A stretch of 64,000 nucleotides of DNA, taken from contig BJUT01000004.1 of the NCBI GenBank assembly GCA_007988745.1, positions 1-64,000 on the forward strand, given 5' to 3'. Below are positions 8,255-18,639 of the stretch, one piece after another. Position numbers and translations under genes: made by a program. Origin of the DNA: Pseudoalteromonas atlantica (lineage in GTDB: Bacteria; Pseudomonadota; Gammaproteobacteria; Enterobacterales; Alteromonadaceae). How positions within the stretch are numbered: position 1 is the first letter of the stretch; the number at the start of each line of letters is the position of its first letter. The notes beneath the pieces were generated by a model. That model worked only from the letters and a program-made list of their open reading frames with translations, searched no databases and was not told the origin of the DNA.

Positions 8255-9523
8255 TTGGACGACATATCGACAAGTACCTTGTTTATCATTTTAGGTTTAT
8301 TGGTGCTTTTTTCTGCTTATTTCTCGGGTTCAGAAACCGGGATCATGTCAATTAATCGTATACGCTTGCGCCACCTTGCAAAAGAGGAACATCGCGCAGC
8401 TAAACGAGTCAGTAAATTACTTAGCCGTCCTGATAGACTCATTGGCCTAATATTAATTGGTAACAACCTTGTAAATATCGCTGCCGCCCAGGTAGCCACT
8501 ATCATTGGTATTCGTTTATACGGTGATTTAGGTATTGGTATTGCAACCGGTGTGTTAACGCTAGTGGTACTAATATTTGCAGAAGTAACCCCAAAAACGC
8601 TTGCTGCGTTGTACCCTGAAAAAGTAGCCTTTCCAAGCTCTATTATTCTCAAAGGGTTACTCAAAATACTATTCCCGTTTGTGGTTGTTGTTAACTGGAT
8701 GACCAACGGTATTTTACGTCTATTTGGTATCAGCTCAGCACAAATAGATGAGCACAGCATGAGTAAAGAAGAACTTAAAACAGTGGTGAATGAGTCAGGC
8801 GCATTACTGCCAGCTCGTCACCAAAGCATGCTGACCTCTATTTTAGATTTAGAGCAAGTGACCGTTGAAGATATTATGATCCCTCGTAACGAAATAGTGG
8901 CGATTGATATTAACGACGATTGGAAGCTCATTAGCCGCCAATTAACTCATGCTCAGCACACCCGTGTATTACTTTATCGCGACAATATTGATGACGCGGT
9001 AGGTTTTATCCATTCGCGTGACGCTCTTCGTCTTTTAACCAAAGAGCAATTTGATAAACCGTCATTATTGCGTGCTGTACGTGAGATTTACTTTATTCCT
9101 GAGGGGACATCCCTAAATACCCAGCTATTAAAGTTCCAACAATCAAAAGAGCGCATTGGTATAGTGGTTGATGAATATGGCGACATACAAGGTCTCGTAA
9201 CCCTTGAGGATATTCTTGAAGAAGTGGTTGGCGATTTCACTACCACGCAAACACGTACGCCAAGTGAAGAAGTGACCACACAAAGCGATGGCTCTTACCT
9301 TGTTGATGGCGGCGCTAACGTGCGCGACTTAAACAAAGAGATGGGCTGGGAGTTTCCTCTTGATGGCCCTAAAGCACTCAGCGGTTTAATTGTGGAATAC
9401 CTAGAAGATATCCCAGATGCTAATTTAAGCCTTAAAATAGCCGGCTACCCTGTTGAGGTGTTAGAAGTAAAAGAGAATATGATAAAACAGGTAAAAATTA
9501 AGCCAAATCAACGTAAGTTGTAA
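8255..9523 (+). CDS. HlyC/CorC family membrane protein (CNNM/CorB-like, YfjD)
   Basis: The 422 aa protein has an N-terminal DUF21 membrane domain (about residues 5-190, SAYFSGSETGIMS and LIGNNLVNI). A CBS pair follows (about 205-330, with VTVEDIMIPRNEI and DEYGDIQGLVTLEDILEE), then a C-terminal CorC/HlyC domain. The family is linked to Mg2+/Co2+ efflux or magnesium homeostasis. The start is TTG at 8255, with a clear AAGGA 7 nt upstream, and the N-terminus MDDISTSTL aligns with E. coli YfjD. It probably follows the ypjD-like gene in one transcript. Confidence 0.9.
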   Translation: MDDISTSTLFIILGLLVLFSAYFSGSETGIMSINRIRLRHLAKEEHRAAKRVSKLLSRPDRLIGLILIGNNLVNIAAAQVATIIGIRLYGDLGIGIATGVLTLVVLIFAEVTPKTLAALYPEKVAFPSSIILKGLLKILFPFVVVVNWMTNGILRLFGISSAQIDEHSMSKEELKTVVNESGALLPARHQSMLTSILDLEQVTVEDIMIPRNEIVAIDINDDWKLISRQLTHAQHTRVLLYRDNIDDAVGFIHSRDALRLLTKEQFDKPSLLRAVREIYFIPEGTSLNTQLLKFQQSKERIGIVVDEYGDIQGLVTLEDILEEVVGDFTTTQTRTPSEEVTTQSDGSYLVDGGANVRDLNKEMGWEFPLDGPKALSGLIVEYLEDIPDANLSLKIAGYPVEVLEVKENMIKQVKIKPNQRKL

Positions 9524-9540
9524 GTTTAAATAATGCATTA

Positions 9541-9567
9541 AAAAAAGGAGCCTTGGCTCCTTTTTTT
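9541..9567. terminator. Bidirectional terminator after the corB-like gene
   Basis: An AAAAAAGGAGCC / GGCTCCTTTTTTT hairpin with a TT centre lies between two convergent genes. Confidence 0.85.
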
Positions 9568-9584
9568 GCTTTTAAGATATGTAG

Positions 9585-10196
9585 TTAGCCAAAAAGCAGT
9601 CGCTCAAACCAGCCTTTATCAAGCTCCTCTTCACAACGTTTAAGCTGCGCACCATAACGACTTGCGCGGTGTTTTACTTTATTAGCAACACTCATTAGCC
9701 ACTTTTTCTTTTTATAGGTACCGCGTTTATAACCGCCCCACCCTTCGTGATAATTTAAGTATTGGGCGTAAGCATCCCATTTAGAGATACCATTTACTTT
9801 ATGTGTTTTATAAACAAACCATGCCATAAAGTCGATTGCATCGTCAAAATCATCTCTATCAGCCCCACTGTTACCCGTTTCACGAATATAGTCAGACCAA
9901 GTTGGAGTTTTTGCTTGTGAGTACCCGTAAGCATCACTGGCACGCCCAGTTGGAATTATCCATAAAAAATACTCCATGGGTGGTGCGGCATCATGACGAA
10001 ACGAACTTTCTTGGTACATCATGCTCATAAGAACATGTTTAGGTGAGCCCCATTTTTCTTGTGCATCTTTTGCATCAAAGTACCAGTCTGACTTTTCTTC
10101 AAAAATTTTACAAAGATCATTAGGTTGCTTTGGCGGCGCAGTGGCACACCCAGCTAAAGAGAGGGCAAAAGATAAAATAATTGCATTTTTTTTCAT
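9585..10196 (-). CDS. Lytic transglycosylase-like (SLT domain) lipoprotein
   Basis: The 203 aa protein has a lipoprotein signal peptide (LSLAGC, Cys17). The body resembles the SLT/lysozyme-like fold: MMYQESSFRHDAAPP provides the likely catalytic Glu, and the AYGYSQAKTPTW segment corresponds to the family GLMQ-like motif. A late YLNYHEGWGGY segment follows. It would cleave peptidoglycan glycan strands from the outer-membrane side. It is shorter than MltC-type enzymes, and activity is inferred from motifs only. Confidence 0.8.
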   Translation of the reverse strand: MKKNAIILSFALSLAGCATAPPKQPNDLCKIFEEKSDWYFDAKDAQEKWGSPKHVLMSMMYQESSFRHDAAPPMEYFLWIIPTGRASDAYGYSQAKTPTWSDYIRETGNSGADRDDFDDAIDFMAWFVYKTHKVNGISKWDAYAQYLNYHEGWGGYKRGTYKKKKWLMSVANKVKHRASRYGAQLKRCEEELDKGWFERLLFG

Positions 10197-10288
10197 TTTT
10201 ATAAGATCTCACTGAACTTTTTAAAAAAGCGTGGGTCTGAGTATATGAATGCAGCAGTATAGCATTGTTTCATCCCTGAAGAATATTT

Positions 10289-10317
10289 ACGCAGCCACCT
10301 TGGGCTGCGTTTTTTTT
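10289..10317 (+). terminator. Intrinsic terminator, strong only on the plus strand
   Basis: The stem ACGCAGCC (10289-10296) with GGCTGCGT (10303-10310) is followed by eight T on the plus strand. Both neighbouring genes are on the minus strand, and the minus side lacks a T run. It may still end gshA transcription poorly, or end an unrecognised plus-strand RNA. Confidence 0.6.
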
Positions 10318-10329
10318 GCTTAAAAAAAC

Positions 10330-11916
10330 TTAAGCAGATGCTTTGGCATTAAAATATTCATCTAAAAAGTCAGTAAAGCTTAGCGTGTCGGCGCGCTCTA
10401 TTTCTTCTCGCGCTTTATCTGAGAGAACAACTTGTTGCTCTAGCCATTCTTTAGAAAACACATTGTAGTTGGCTTGTGCATGGCTTTGCTTATATTTATT
10501 AGCCAATTGAATAGCAAATAAACCGTTATCTATACCCGCACTTTCTAGCTCGCGCACATAACGCCCTGAAAAAGTCAGCGCAGGGTTATCAACCCAAGTA
10601 GCCATTTGTGCGATGGTTTCGCTGTAATAGGTCACCCCATACGCCTTATCCATATGCTCAGCGACTTCACTTAGTTGGTCAAAAATTTCTCTCCCCCAAC
10701 TTTGTAACGTACGCTGTTGGTTGTTGTCGTTAAGCATAACACCTAACTGACGCCCCTGATTAACCACTGTGTCTAAATTCTCAGTGCTGCGGGCTTGCTC
10801 TTTCCACTGCATTTCTGGAGAGTCTTTCAACAAACAATACGTTAAAAACACATCTAAAAAATGAATTTGCTCTATATCAATGCCCGTTTCACTAAACGGG
10901 TTTACATCCAGCGCTCTAATTTCAACATACTCAATGCCTGCTCTTAATAATGCATCCGTTGGTTTTTCACCACTTTTAGCATTACGTTTAGGGCGGATCG
11001 GCGAATAAAATTCGTTTTCGATTTGCAGAATATTTTTATTAAGCTGCTTAGGTGTTGCTGTGGTGTAGTCGTCAATATCGCCGTATAAGTCAGAAGGCGT
11101 GTTGATTGCTTTTTTAAGCCCAGCAACGTACTCATCAAGCGAGTTATACATTACGCGTAATGAAGATTGCGCACTGTTGGTGTAACCTAAATCACCCAAG
11201 CGTAGCGCGGTTCCTACTTCTAAATAAAGTGTACCTTTACCTAGTTTTTTAAACGGTAGGTCAGTTTTTCGACCTTGTAAAAAAGAATTACATAATGCAG
11301 GTGAGGCACCAAACAAGTAACTAATTAACCAAAGCTCGCGTTTGAAATTACGAATAAGCGCTAAATAACCATCCGAAATAAATGCTTCTAGGCTTTGCTC
11401 ACTTTGCTTTAAGGTGTGTAAGGATTGCCAAAGTGTTTCTGGAAAAGAAATATTAAAATGAACACCCGCAATCGCTTGCATCATACTACCGTAACGGTTT
11501 TTTAATCCTTCACGGTATAGGGTTTTCATACGCGCAGTATTTGAGTTACCAAATTGAGCCAGTACGATGTCATCTTGATCTTCAATAAAGCATGGCATAC
11601 TGATGGGCCATAAAAGCTCATCACCCATGTGCTCAAGTGTAAACTTTTGCAGGTCTTTTAATTGCGCTAAGGTTTCTGTCGCTGATTCACTAACAGGGGT
11701 AATAAATTCAAGTAATGACTCTGAAAAGTCGGTAGTAATATGTCCGTTTGTTAATGCACTACCTACGCCTTTAGGATGTCCTAAAGTGGAAATGGCGCCA
11801 TTACCTTTAATACGCAACGACTCTCGCTCAATACCACGTTTGATCCCTTTAATTGCGTGCTGATGCGGTGTTGCTGATAACGCGTTTAGCGCGCTAGATA
11901 AATCATGTATAGTCAA
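10330..11916 (-). CDS. gshA: Glutamate-cysteine ligase, type 1
   Basis: The enzyme catalyses the ATP-dependent first step of glutathione synthesis, joining Cys to the gamma-carboxyl of Glu. The 528 aa length matches the proteobacterial GshA type (E. coli 518). Recognisable parts are GIERESLRI near the N-terminus, TTDFSESLLEFITP, and EYVEIRALDVNPFSETGI in the middle. It is monocistronic. A 600-bp region with a mobile-element-like repeat lies upstream. Confidence 0.97.
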   Translation of the reverse strand: MTIHDLSSALNALSATPHQHAIKGIKRGIERESLRIKGNGAISTLGHPKGVGSALTNGHITTDFSESLLEFITPVSESATETLAQLKDLQKFTLEHMGDELLWPISMPCFIEDQDDIVLAQFGNSNTARMKTLYREGLKNRYGSMMQAIAGVHFNISFPETLWQSLHTLKQSEQSLEAFISDGYLALIRNFKRELWLISYLFGASPALCNSFLQGRKTDLPFKKLGKGTLYLEVGTALRLGDLGYTNSAQSSLRVMYNSLDEYVAGLKKAINTPSDLYGDIDDYTTATPKQLNKNILQIENEFYSPIRPKRNAKSGEKPTDALLRAGIEYVEIRALDVNPFSETGIDIEQIHFLDVFLTYCLLKDSPEMQWKEQARSTENLDTVVNQGRQLGVMLNDNNQQRTLQSWGREIFDQLSEVAEHMDKAYGVTYYSETIAQMATWVDNPALTFSGRYVRELESAGIDNGLFAIQLANKYKQSHAQANYNVFSKEWLEQQVVLSDKAREEIERADTLSFTDFLDEYFNAKASA

Positions 11917-12115
11917 AAAATGCTTCCTCGGCCACGTGGCTTAATCTTAGGGTTATGGGGGCTAATTGCCCATACTCAAGATTAAATTGTTAAGAACAAT
12001 ATAATTTTTCAAAATTTTTAGCTATTTACCCTGTTGAGCATGCGCTTGATACAATAAGCATCAACCAGCAAGCTAATCTTGCCACTGCTCACGCTAATAT
12101 ACAATCGCTTTGCTA

Positions 12116-12344
12116 GGGCGTGTTGGCCTTTGTGAATTGAAATTTGTCCAAACTAAGGGCAATTCAATTGCGGCGCGATATTTGTAACCGAATGGGCTCG
12201 ATAACTGCCCTGCGTTATTCTAATGACTTACCTCCATGTAAGAATAAGTAAAAACCGAACAAAGCTTTCGCGTCCTGCTCATACCCCTTGCCTAAAAACC
12301 AAACATACTGCTGTAAATTCAGCCACCAAAAATCAACATGCCCC
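12116..12344. mobile_element. MITE-like non-coding element with imperfect terminal inverted repeats
   Basis: The left end GGGCGTGTTGGCCTTTGTG (12116-12134) matches the reverse complement of the right end (GGGCATGTTGATTTTTGGTG, near 12325-12344) at about 14 of 19 positions. No ORF of note lies inside. An internal short inverted repeat GAATTGAA / TTCAATT (12134-12167) can fold. No clear target-site duplication was found. I recall similar intergenic sequences in Pseudoalteromonas but could not search. The rest of the 11917-12518 gap is A+T-rich with nothing recognisable. Confidence 0.5.
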
Positions 12345-12533
12345 AAAACATAAAGACCTTGAATTAATAGATTACACTTCATAAGCTTTAACATTTTAAA
12401 CGCAGTATTTGATATAGATCATAAAAAGTCGCAATTTTGATGACAATTTTATTTAGCGCAGCGCCTTTACTTCACCTCTTTTTGTTTACCCAATACAATG
12501 ACAAGTTAATTAAAAAGGATGGTTAAAACTAAC

Positions 12534-14069
12534 ATGCGTCATAATCAAAGCTTAATAAATGAAGAGGTTCACTTTAGTGATACTCAGCAATTGGTATCCA
12601 CGACCGATTTACGAGGAGTCATTACGTATGCAAATAAGGCATTTTGCGATGTAGCAGGCTTTAGTGCCCAAGAACTCGTTGGTAAAAATCATAATATTGT
12701 GCGCCACCCAGATATGCCCAAAGCAGCATTTAAAGAAATGTGGAGTACGCTAAAAAGCGGCCACTCATGGCGCGCCATAGTAAAAAATCGATGTAAAGAT
12801 GGGCGCTATTACTGGGTTGATGCATTTGTAACCCCTATCTTTGAAGGTGATCAGTTAGTTGGCTATCAATCTGTACGTACAAAACCAGATAAAAAACATG
12901 TTTTAACAGCCCATAAACTATACGAAAAATTAAATAGCGGTAAAGCCGCTTTTAATTTTAACGAACGCACACACTTGCGCCAAATGCTTACGTTAGCCAT
13001 TGTATTTAGCTGGCTAATAATGAGTGGGTTTGCCTTTTCAACCATAGCAGCGGTTATCAACGCATTAATTTGCGTGCTTATTTTGGCCTTAAATTATCAA
13101 GAGCTTGTGGCAACCCCTGCTAAATTAAACACCTATAAACAGCATTCTGACTCTATCTCGCGCTATGTTTTTTGCGATAACTCACCGCTAAGTGTGAGTG
13201 ACTATAAAGAGCAAATGTTACTTGCTAAGCTCAGAACTGTATTGGGGCGCGTAAAAGATGCTACCTATGCCTTTAATAACATTGCTGAAAACCTAGATGA
13301 TAAATCGACGCTCACCGAAAAAGGCATTGAGGCGCAAAGCACACAGCTTACACAAATCGCCACTGCTATGGCGCAAATGACCGCCACTATTGGTGAGATT
13401 TCGAATAGTACAACAACTACCGCCGACAAAGTTAATTCTACTCAGCACAGCTGCGCGGATATAAAACAACATATTGCTGATAACAAAAAAATGGTATCTG
13501 AGCTGGCAACTCACGTAGATCATGCAGCCAATACGGCTAATAACCTCGCGCAGGAAGCAGATAAAATAGGCCAAGTAATGAATGAGATAGAAGGTATTGC
13601 TGAGCAAACCAATTTACTAGCGCTTAATGCAGCAATAGAAGCCGCAAGAGCAGCCGAGCATGGCCGTGGTTTTGCCGTAGTTGCTGATGAAGTACGTGCT
13701 CTTTCTTCTCGTACACAAAGTGCTACGGGGCAAATTCACAGCTCGATTAAAGATATACAAGATACATTGGTTAATTGGTCAAAGGTAATGCAAAGTACAA
13801 AACTACAAGCTGAGGGCTGCGTACAAACAACCGAGCAAACACACCAAGAGCTCGATAGTATATTCAATCAAATTAGTGAAATAGCATTGCTAACAAACAG
13901 CATATCGACGGCTGCAGAGGAGCAGCAGATGGTGAGTCATGATATTGCTAATAATGTAGATAATATAAACGAAAACTTAGCTTTAAGTTTTGACGTTGCT
14001 AAAGATGCCGCAGAATTAGTTGCCGGCTCTCAAAAAGTAAACAACCTACTTTATACATTTAAAGTATAA
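12534..14069 (+). CDS. PAS-containing methyl-accepting chemotaxis protein, Aer-like
   Basis: An N-terminal PAS domain (about residues 15-115) has the Aer signatures [21 protein letters not shown] and [17 protein letters not shown]. In E. coli Aer this domain binds FAD and senses redox state. A hydrophobic hairpin (about 150-185) anchors it in the membrane. The cytoplasmic signalling domain has the hallmark [17 protein letters not shown] and [15 protein letters not shown] chose the ATG at 12534; ATG 12519 sits directly on the AAGG sequence. It is a lone gene with no che genes nearby. Confidence 0.9.
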   Translation: MRHNQSLINEEVHFSDTQQLVSTTDLRGVITYANKAFCDVAGFSAQELVGKNHNIVRHPDMPKAAFKEMWSTLKSGHSWRAIVKNRCKDGRYYWVDAFVTPIFEGDQLVGYQSVRTKPDKKHVLTAHKLYEKLNSGKAAFNFNERTHLRQMLTLAIVFSWLIMSGFAFSTIAAVINALICVLILALNYQELVATPAKLNTYKQHSDSISRYVFCDNSPLSVSDYKEQMLLAKLRTVLGRVKDATYAFNNIAENLDDKSTLTEKGIEAQSTQLTQIATAMAQMTATIGEISNSTTTTADKVNSTQHSCADIKQHIADNKKMVSELATHVDHAANTANNLAQEADKIGQVMNEIEGIAEQTNLLALNAAIEAARAAEHGRGFAVVADEVRALSSRTQSATGQIHSSIKDIQDTLVNWSKVMQSTKLQAEGCVQTTEQTHQELDSIFNQISEIALLTNSISTAAEEQQMVSHDIANNVDNINENLALSFDVAKDAAELVAGSQKVNNLLYTFKV

Positions 14070-14076
14070 AGCAAGA

Positions 14077-14107
14077 CAATAAGCCGCCTGCTTGGCGGCT
14101 TATTGTG
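14077..14107. terminator. Hairpin between convergent chemoreceptor and clpB genes
   Basis: A 13-bp perfect stem, ACAATAAGCCGCC / GGCGGCTTATTGT, has a 5-nt loop. No long T tract follows on either strand, so termination efficiency is uncertain. Confidence 0.55.
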
Positions 14108-14115
14108 CGTCTGTA

Positions 14116-16692
14116 TTAGCGTTTTGAAAAAATCAGGCCTTGCTGGTTTGCATCTATCACGACAATATCGCCAGGGTTATACTCTCCCCCTAATAGCTGC
14201 TGAGCCAGTGGGTTTTCAATTGTTTGCTGAATAGCTCGTTTTAATGGCCGAGCACCGTAAACAGGGTCGAACCCGCTAGAGGCAATTTTTTCAAGCGCCG
14301 CATCACTGATCTCTAATAAGTAGCCCATTTCTGTTAAACGCTCACGCAATTTAACAAGCTGAATATCGGCAATTTCTTTAATATGCTCATTGGCAAGTGG
14401 ATGAAATACGACGGTTTCATCAATACGGTTTATAAATTCTGGCCTAAATTCGTTAACGAGCACATTCATAACTTTGCTCTTAAGCGTTGCGTAGTCGTTT
14501 GTACCCGCTTGCTCTTGAATAATATCTGAGCCTAAATTTGAGGTCATAATAATAACCGTATTTTTAAAATCAACCGTACGCCCTTGCCCATCAGTAAGGC
14601 GGCCATCATCGAGTACTTGCAATAAAATATTAAATACATCGGGGTGCGCTTTTTCTATTTCATCAAGCAAAATTACAGAATAAGGCTTACGGCGAACGGC
14701 TTCGGTTAAATAACCGCCTTCTTCGTAACCAACATAACCGGGAGGCGCGCCCACTAAACGTGCTACCGCGTGTTTTTCCATAAACTCTGACATGTCGATA
14801 CGCACCATGGCATCTTCTGTATCAAACATAAAACCTGCAAGCGCTTTAGTAAGCTCTGTTTTACCCACCCCAGTTGGTCCTAAAAATAAAAATGACCCTA
14901 TTGGTCGATTAGGATCGGCAAGCCCCGCACGAGAGCGTCGTATCGCATTCGCGACCGCAACAACTGCTTCGTCCTGCCCTATCACTTTACTGTGAAGTTG
15001 CTCTTCCATTTTTAACAGTTTTTCTCGCTCACCTTGCAGCATTCGCGATACTGGGATCCCAGTCCAACGAGAAAGTATTTCTGCAATTTCGTCTTCGCCT
15101 ACTTGGTTTTTTAGTAAGCTCATTTCTTGCATTTCAGCTTGCGAGGCTAAATCAAGTTTTCGCTCAAGCTCTGGAATTCTTCCGTATTGCAGCTCCGACA
15201 TACGCTGTAAATCGCTCGCTCGGCGGGCAACCTCTAAATCAAGGCGCGCTTGTTCAAGCTCAGCTTTAATTACTTGCGTGCCTTGTAACGAGGCTTTTTC
15301 TGCATTCCATACTTCATCAAGCTCTCGGTATTGCGCTTCTAAGTCGGTGATGAGCTGCTGCATTTCGCTGCGCCGCTTTTGGCTTGCATCGTCTTTTTCT
15401 TTAGCTAAAGCGTTATCTTCAAGTTTTAATTGAATAATACGGCGCTCAAGCTTATCTAAAGACTCAGGCTTAGAATCTATTTGCAAACGAATTGACGAGC
15501 CAGCCTCGTCAATTAAATCAATGGCTTTATCTGGTAATTGTCGGTCACTAATATAACGGTGCGATAAATGCGCAGCGGCGACAATTGCCGGGTCGGTAAT
15601 ATCCACAGAGTGATGCAACTCGTAGCGCTCTTTTAAGCCGCGTAAAATAGCAATGGTGTCTTCAACTGAGGGCTCTTCAACCAATACTTTTTGAAAACGA
15701 CGCTCAAGTGCGGCATCTTTTTCTATGTATTGGCGGTATTCATCAAGCGTAGTGGCGCCCACACAGTGTAGCTCCCCTCTAGCAAGCGCTGGCTTTAACA
15801 TATTGCCAGCATCCATAGCGCCATCGGTTTTACCTGCGCCCACCATGGTGTGAATTTCATCAATAAATAAAATCACTTGGCCTTCTTCTTTAGCCAGCTC
15901 GTTGAGCACCGATTTTAAACGCTCTTCAAATTCACCACGGTATTTAGCACCCGCCACCAGCGCGCCTAAATCTAGCGATAAAACACGCTTGCTTTTTAGG
16001 CCCTCTGGCACTTCGCCATTTATAATGCGCTGCGCTAACCCCTCTGCAATGGCCGTTTTACCTACCCCTGGCTCACCAATAAGCACGGGGTTATTTTTAG
16101 TACGGCGCTGCAAAACTTGAATCGTGCGACGGATTTCGTCATCTCGCCCAATAACGGGGTCGAGCTTACCTTGCTCTGCGCGCTCGGTTAAATCAATGGT
16201 GTATTTTTCAAGTGCTTGTCGGGTTTCTTCGGCGTTAGGGTCATCGACCTTTTGGCCACCGCGAATTGCTTTTATGGCACTTTCTATTTTAGTTGCAGTG
16301 ATATTAAGCGCTCTAAAAATATCACCTAAAGGGCCTTTGTCGTCACAGGCAGCTAATACAAATAATTCGCTCGAAATATACTTATCTTTACGCTTTTGCG
16401 CGTACTTATCACATAAGTTAATAAGCGAAGCCATATTATTAGAAAGCTGTACGTCGCCCCCTACTCCTTCGACTTTAAACAGCTTTTCTATTTCTTGAGA
16501 AAGCTTGGTGTTGAGCTCATCTGCACTCACGCCTGCTTGTGCAAGCAAGGCGCGCACGCTAGAGCCATTTTGCTGTAAAAGCGCATACATTAAATGTACG
16601 GGTTCAATAAATTGATGATCGCGCCCTAATGCTAGCGACTGAGCATCTGAAAGCGCAGATTGAAATTTACTTGTGAATCTATCTAAACGCAT
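14116..16692 (-). CDS. clpB: ATP-dependent protein disaggregase ClpB
   Basis: This hexameric AAA+ chaperone rescues aggregated proteins together with DnaK. The 858 aa chain has an N domain (about 1-150) and NBD1 with Walker [14 protein letters not shown] (about residue 206). A coiled-coil M domain spans about 410-530, and NBD2 has Walker [14 protein letters not shown] (about 605). No ClpP-binding tripeptide loop feature was looked for beyond length. A sigma-32-type promoter lies 36-64 nt upstream, fitting heat-shock control. It is followed upstream by the separate pgeF-rluD unit on the same strand. Confidence 0.98.
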   Translation of the reverse strand: MRLDRFTSKFQSALSDAQSLALGRDHQFIEPVHLMYALLQQNGSSVRALLAQAGVSADELNTKLSQEIEKLFKVEGVGGDVQLSNNMASLINLCDKYAQKRKDKYISSELFVLAACDDKGPLGDIFRALNITATKIESAIKAIRGGQKVDDPNAEETRQALEKYTIDLTERAEQGKLDPVIGRDDEIRRTIQVLQRRTKNNPVLIGEPGVGKTAIAEGLAQRIINGEVPEGLKSKRVLSLDLGALVAGAKYRGEFEERLKSVLNELAKEEGQVILFIDEIHTMVGAGKTDGAMDAGNMLKPALARGELHCVGATTLDEYRQYIEKDAALERRFQKVLVEEPSVEDTIAILRGLKERYELHHSVDITDPAIVAAAHLSHRYISDRQLPDKAIDLIDEAGSSIRLQIDSKPESLDKLERRIIQLKLEDNALAKEKDDASQKRRSEMQQLITDLEAQYRELDEVWNAEKASLQGTQVIKAELEQARLDLEVARRASDLQRMSELQYGRIPELERKLDLASQAEMQEMSLLKNQVGEDEIAEILSRWTGIPVSRMLQGEREKLLKMEEQLHSKVIGQDEAVVAVANAIRRSRAGLADPNRPIGSFLFLGPTGVGKTELTKALAGFMFDTEDAMVRIDMSEFMEKHAVARLVGAPPGYVGYEEGGYLTEAVRRKPYSVILLDEIEKAHPDVFNILLQVLDDGRLTDGQGRTVDFKNTVIIMTSNLGSDIIQEQAGTNDYATLKSKVMNVLVNEFRPEFINRIDETVVFHPLANEHIKEIADIQLVKLRERLTEMGYLLEISDAALEKIASSGFDPVYGARPLKRAIQQTIENPLAQQLLGGEYNPGDIVVIDANQQGLIFSKR

Positions 16693-16727
16693 GAGGGTTT
16701 ACCTATTTAATAAACTAATTGCTTAAT

Positions 16728-16756
16728 AAATGGGTATGTTAATAGAATTGTTCAAG
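16728..16756 (-). promoter_or_regulatory. Sigma-32 (heat-shock) promoter of clpB
   Basis: On the minus strand CTTGAA (16756-16751), 15 nt, then ACCCATTT (16735-16728) matches the RpoH consensus CTTGAA / CCCCATNT closely. Confidence 0.75.
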
Positions 16757-16789
16757 GTGTTAAGAAGAATATTGTGGGGAAATAGTGTT

Positions 16790-17521
16790 TTATTTGCGCC
16801 AGATCAAACTTGCCATACGTCCTGTTTTACCTTCTCGCCGATAAGAGAAAAACAATGATGGCTGAGAAACAGTACAATAATCGCCTCCGCTAATATTAAT
16901 AACGCCTAATTGCTCAAGCTCAATGCGAGCGATTAGGTAAATATCGCACAAGTATTTATTATTGCTTTGTAATTTAAACGCCTCTTTAAACAACGGGGAT
17001 TTTGCAATAAATCGCGTAGCAACCTCGGCGCCCACTTCAAATTGCTCAGCACCAATAGCAGGCCCAAGCCACGCATATATTTGCTTACTAGGCGCGCTAA
17101 AACAGGCAAGCGTATTTTTTATGATCCCTTTTTCAAGGCCGCGCCAACCACCATGCACTGCTGCAACTTCATGGCCATCATGACTTGCAAACAGAATAGG
17201 CAGGCAATCTGCACTCATAATAGCAAGAGGCTGATTTTTAACTTTGGTATACAACGCATCAGCACTGTGTAATGTTTGAAAATTAAAATCTGCATCAACA
17301 CAGAGCACATTGGCGCTATGCACTTGATTAAGCCACAGTGGCGGGTTTGGCAGGGATTGCTCAACCAAAGCACGGTTTTTTAGCACGTGCTCTGGATCAT
17401 CATCAACATGTAGGCCTAAATTTAAGCTATTAAAAGGCCGCTTTGACACGCCGCCCTCTCGGGTGGTACTAAGCGTACCTACCGAGGTTAAATTAGGCCA
17501 AGGGGCTGACAAAAAAGCCAT
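16790..17521 (-). CDS. pgeF: Peptidoglycan editing factor / YfiH-family multicopper-like nucleoside phosphorylase
   Basis: The 243 aa protein belongs to the DUF152/YfiH family, described as purine nucleoside phosphorylase/polyphenol oxidase-like and, in E. coli, as correcting mis-incorporated residues in peptidoglycan precursors. The metal/catalytic motifs are visible: NQVHSANVLCVDAD, SADCLPILFA and AVHGGWRGLEKGI. Its start overlaps the rluD stop by one base (TAATG), the same coupling as in E. coli. Confidence 0.93.
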   Translation of the reverse strand: MAFLSAPWPNLTSVGTLSTTREGGVSKRPFNSLNLGLHVDDDPEHVLKNRALVEQSLPNPPLWLNQVHSANVLCVDADFNFQTLHSADALYTKVKNQPLAIMSADCLPILFASHDGHEVAAVHGGWRGLEKGIIKNTLACFSAPSKQIYAWLGPAIGAEQFEVGAEVATRFIAKSPLFKEAFKLQSNNKYLCDIYLIARIELEQLGVINISGGDYCTVSQPSLFFSYRREGKTGRMASLIWRK

Positions 17522-18498
17522 TAATACTCTATGTTAGGGTTAGCTTTCGTATCTTCTCTAAGCACCTGAGTCATTGCCACCATGTCATCAGGAATAGGCG
17601 CTTGCCAGGTCATCATTTCGCCCGTAATAGGGTGCGCAATACTCAATTTTACTGCGTGTAAGGCTTGGCGATTAAATGTACGTAACATTTCAAACAGCTC
17701 TGGCGTAGCACCTTTAGGTGGGCGCGGACGGCCGCCGTAGGCTCTATCACCAATTAACGGGTGGTTTATATACGCCATATGAACACGAATTTGGTGTGTA
17801 CGGCCGGTTTCTAGGCGAAGGCGTAAACGTGTATGAGCACGGAATTTTTCAGCAACACGGTAATGTGTAATGGCAGGCTTACCCATTTCGTGAACTGCCA
17901 TGTGTGTACGCTGCGTTGGATGACGGCCAATCGGCTTTTCAACCATGCCACCTGCGGTCATAGTACCATTACATAAAGCTTCGTATTCACGTGTGAAGTT
18001 TTCGCGCTTTTGCAGTGCTTTAACTAAGTGTGTTTGCGCCTGAATAGTTTTAGCCACCACCATTAAGCCTGTGGTGTCTTTATCTAGACGGTGCACAATA
18101 CCTGCACGCGGTACGTTAATAATATCCGGAAAATGATGCAGCAATGCATTTAGCACTGTGCCATCTGGGTTACCTGCACCTGGGTGAACGACTAGGCCCA
18201 TAGGTTTGTTGATAACCAAAATATCATCATCTTCATAAACAATGTTTAATTTGATATCTTGTGCTTCGTATTCGCGTGGTGCTTCAATGCTGGTTTCAAC
18301 ATTTACAACTTCACCACCGAGTAGTTTTTCTCGAGGTGTGTTATAGATTTCACCGTCAACGGTGATTTTATCATCCAATATCCATGTTTTTATACGTGAA
18401 CGTGAATAATCAGGGAACAATTGCGCTAATACTTGGTCTAGACGTTTACCACCTAACTCGGTAGGAACCTCGGCTTGAAGTGAAATTTGTTCTGACAT
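17521..18498 (-). CDS. rluD: 23S rRNA pseudouridine(1911/1915/1917) synthase
   Basis: RluD modifies helix 69 of 23S rRNA. An N-terminal S4 RNA-binding domain (about residues 15-75, KRLDQVLAQLFPDYSRS) precedes the RluA-type catalytic domain with HRLDKDTTGLMVVAKT, which contains the catalytic Asp. A late RTHQIRVHMAYINHPLIGD motif follows. The 325 aa length equals the family norm. It is divergent from bamD and coupled to pgeF, an order conserved in gammaproteobacteria. Confidence 0.97.
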   Translation of the reverse strand: MSEQISLQAEVPTELGGKRLDQVLAQLFPDYSRSRIKTWILDDKITVDGEIYNTPREKLLGGEVVNVETSIEAPREYEAQDIKLNIVYEDDDILVINKPMGLVVHPGAGNPDGTVLNALLHHFPDIINVPRAGIVHRLDKDTTGLMVVAKTIQAQTHLVKALQKRENFTREYEALCNGTMTAGGMVEKPIGRHPTQRTHMAVHEMGKPAITHYRVAEKFRAHTRLRLRLETGRTHQIRVHMAYINHPLIGDRAYGGRPRPPKGATPELFEMLRTFNRQALHAVKLSIAHPITGEMMTWQAPIPDDMVAMTQVLREDTKANPNIEY

Positions 18499-18639
18499 TA
18501 GTAACTTTACCCAATTTACCAGTGCAAGCTGTGCCTGACTGGGTTAGAATCGCTTTTAATAAAAGCATAATATAATACGCATAGTTTACTCGGTTTTACC
18601 GCCGTGGCCTAGCCGAAGACATCGAAGGTAACAAATAAA

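Noticed and set aside
11603-11863. Antisense and alternative-frame ORFs over gshA, clpB, ffh and others
   Set aside because: They lie inside well-recognised genes on the other strand or frame and their translations have no family features.
18541-18639. Complete promoter for bamD
   Set aside because: A perfect TATAAT exists at 18571-18576 but no credible -35 at the right distance; only noted under bamD.
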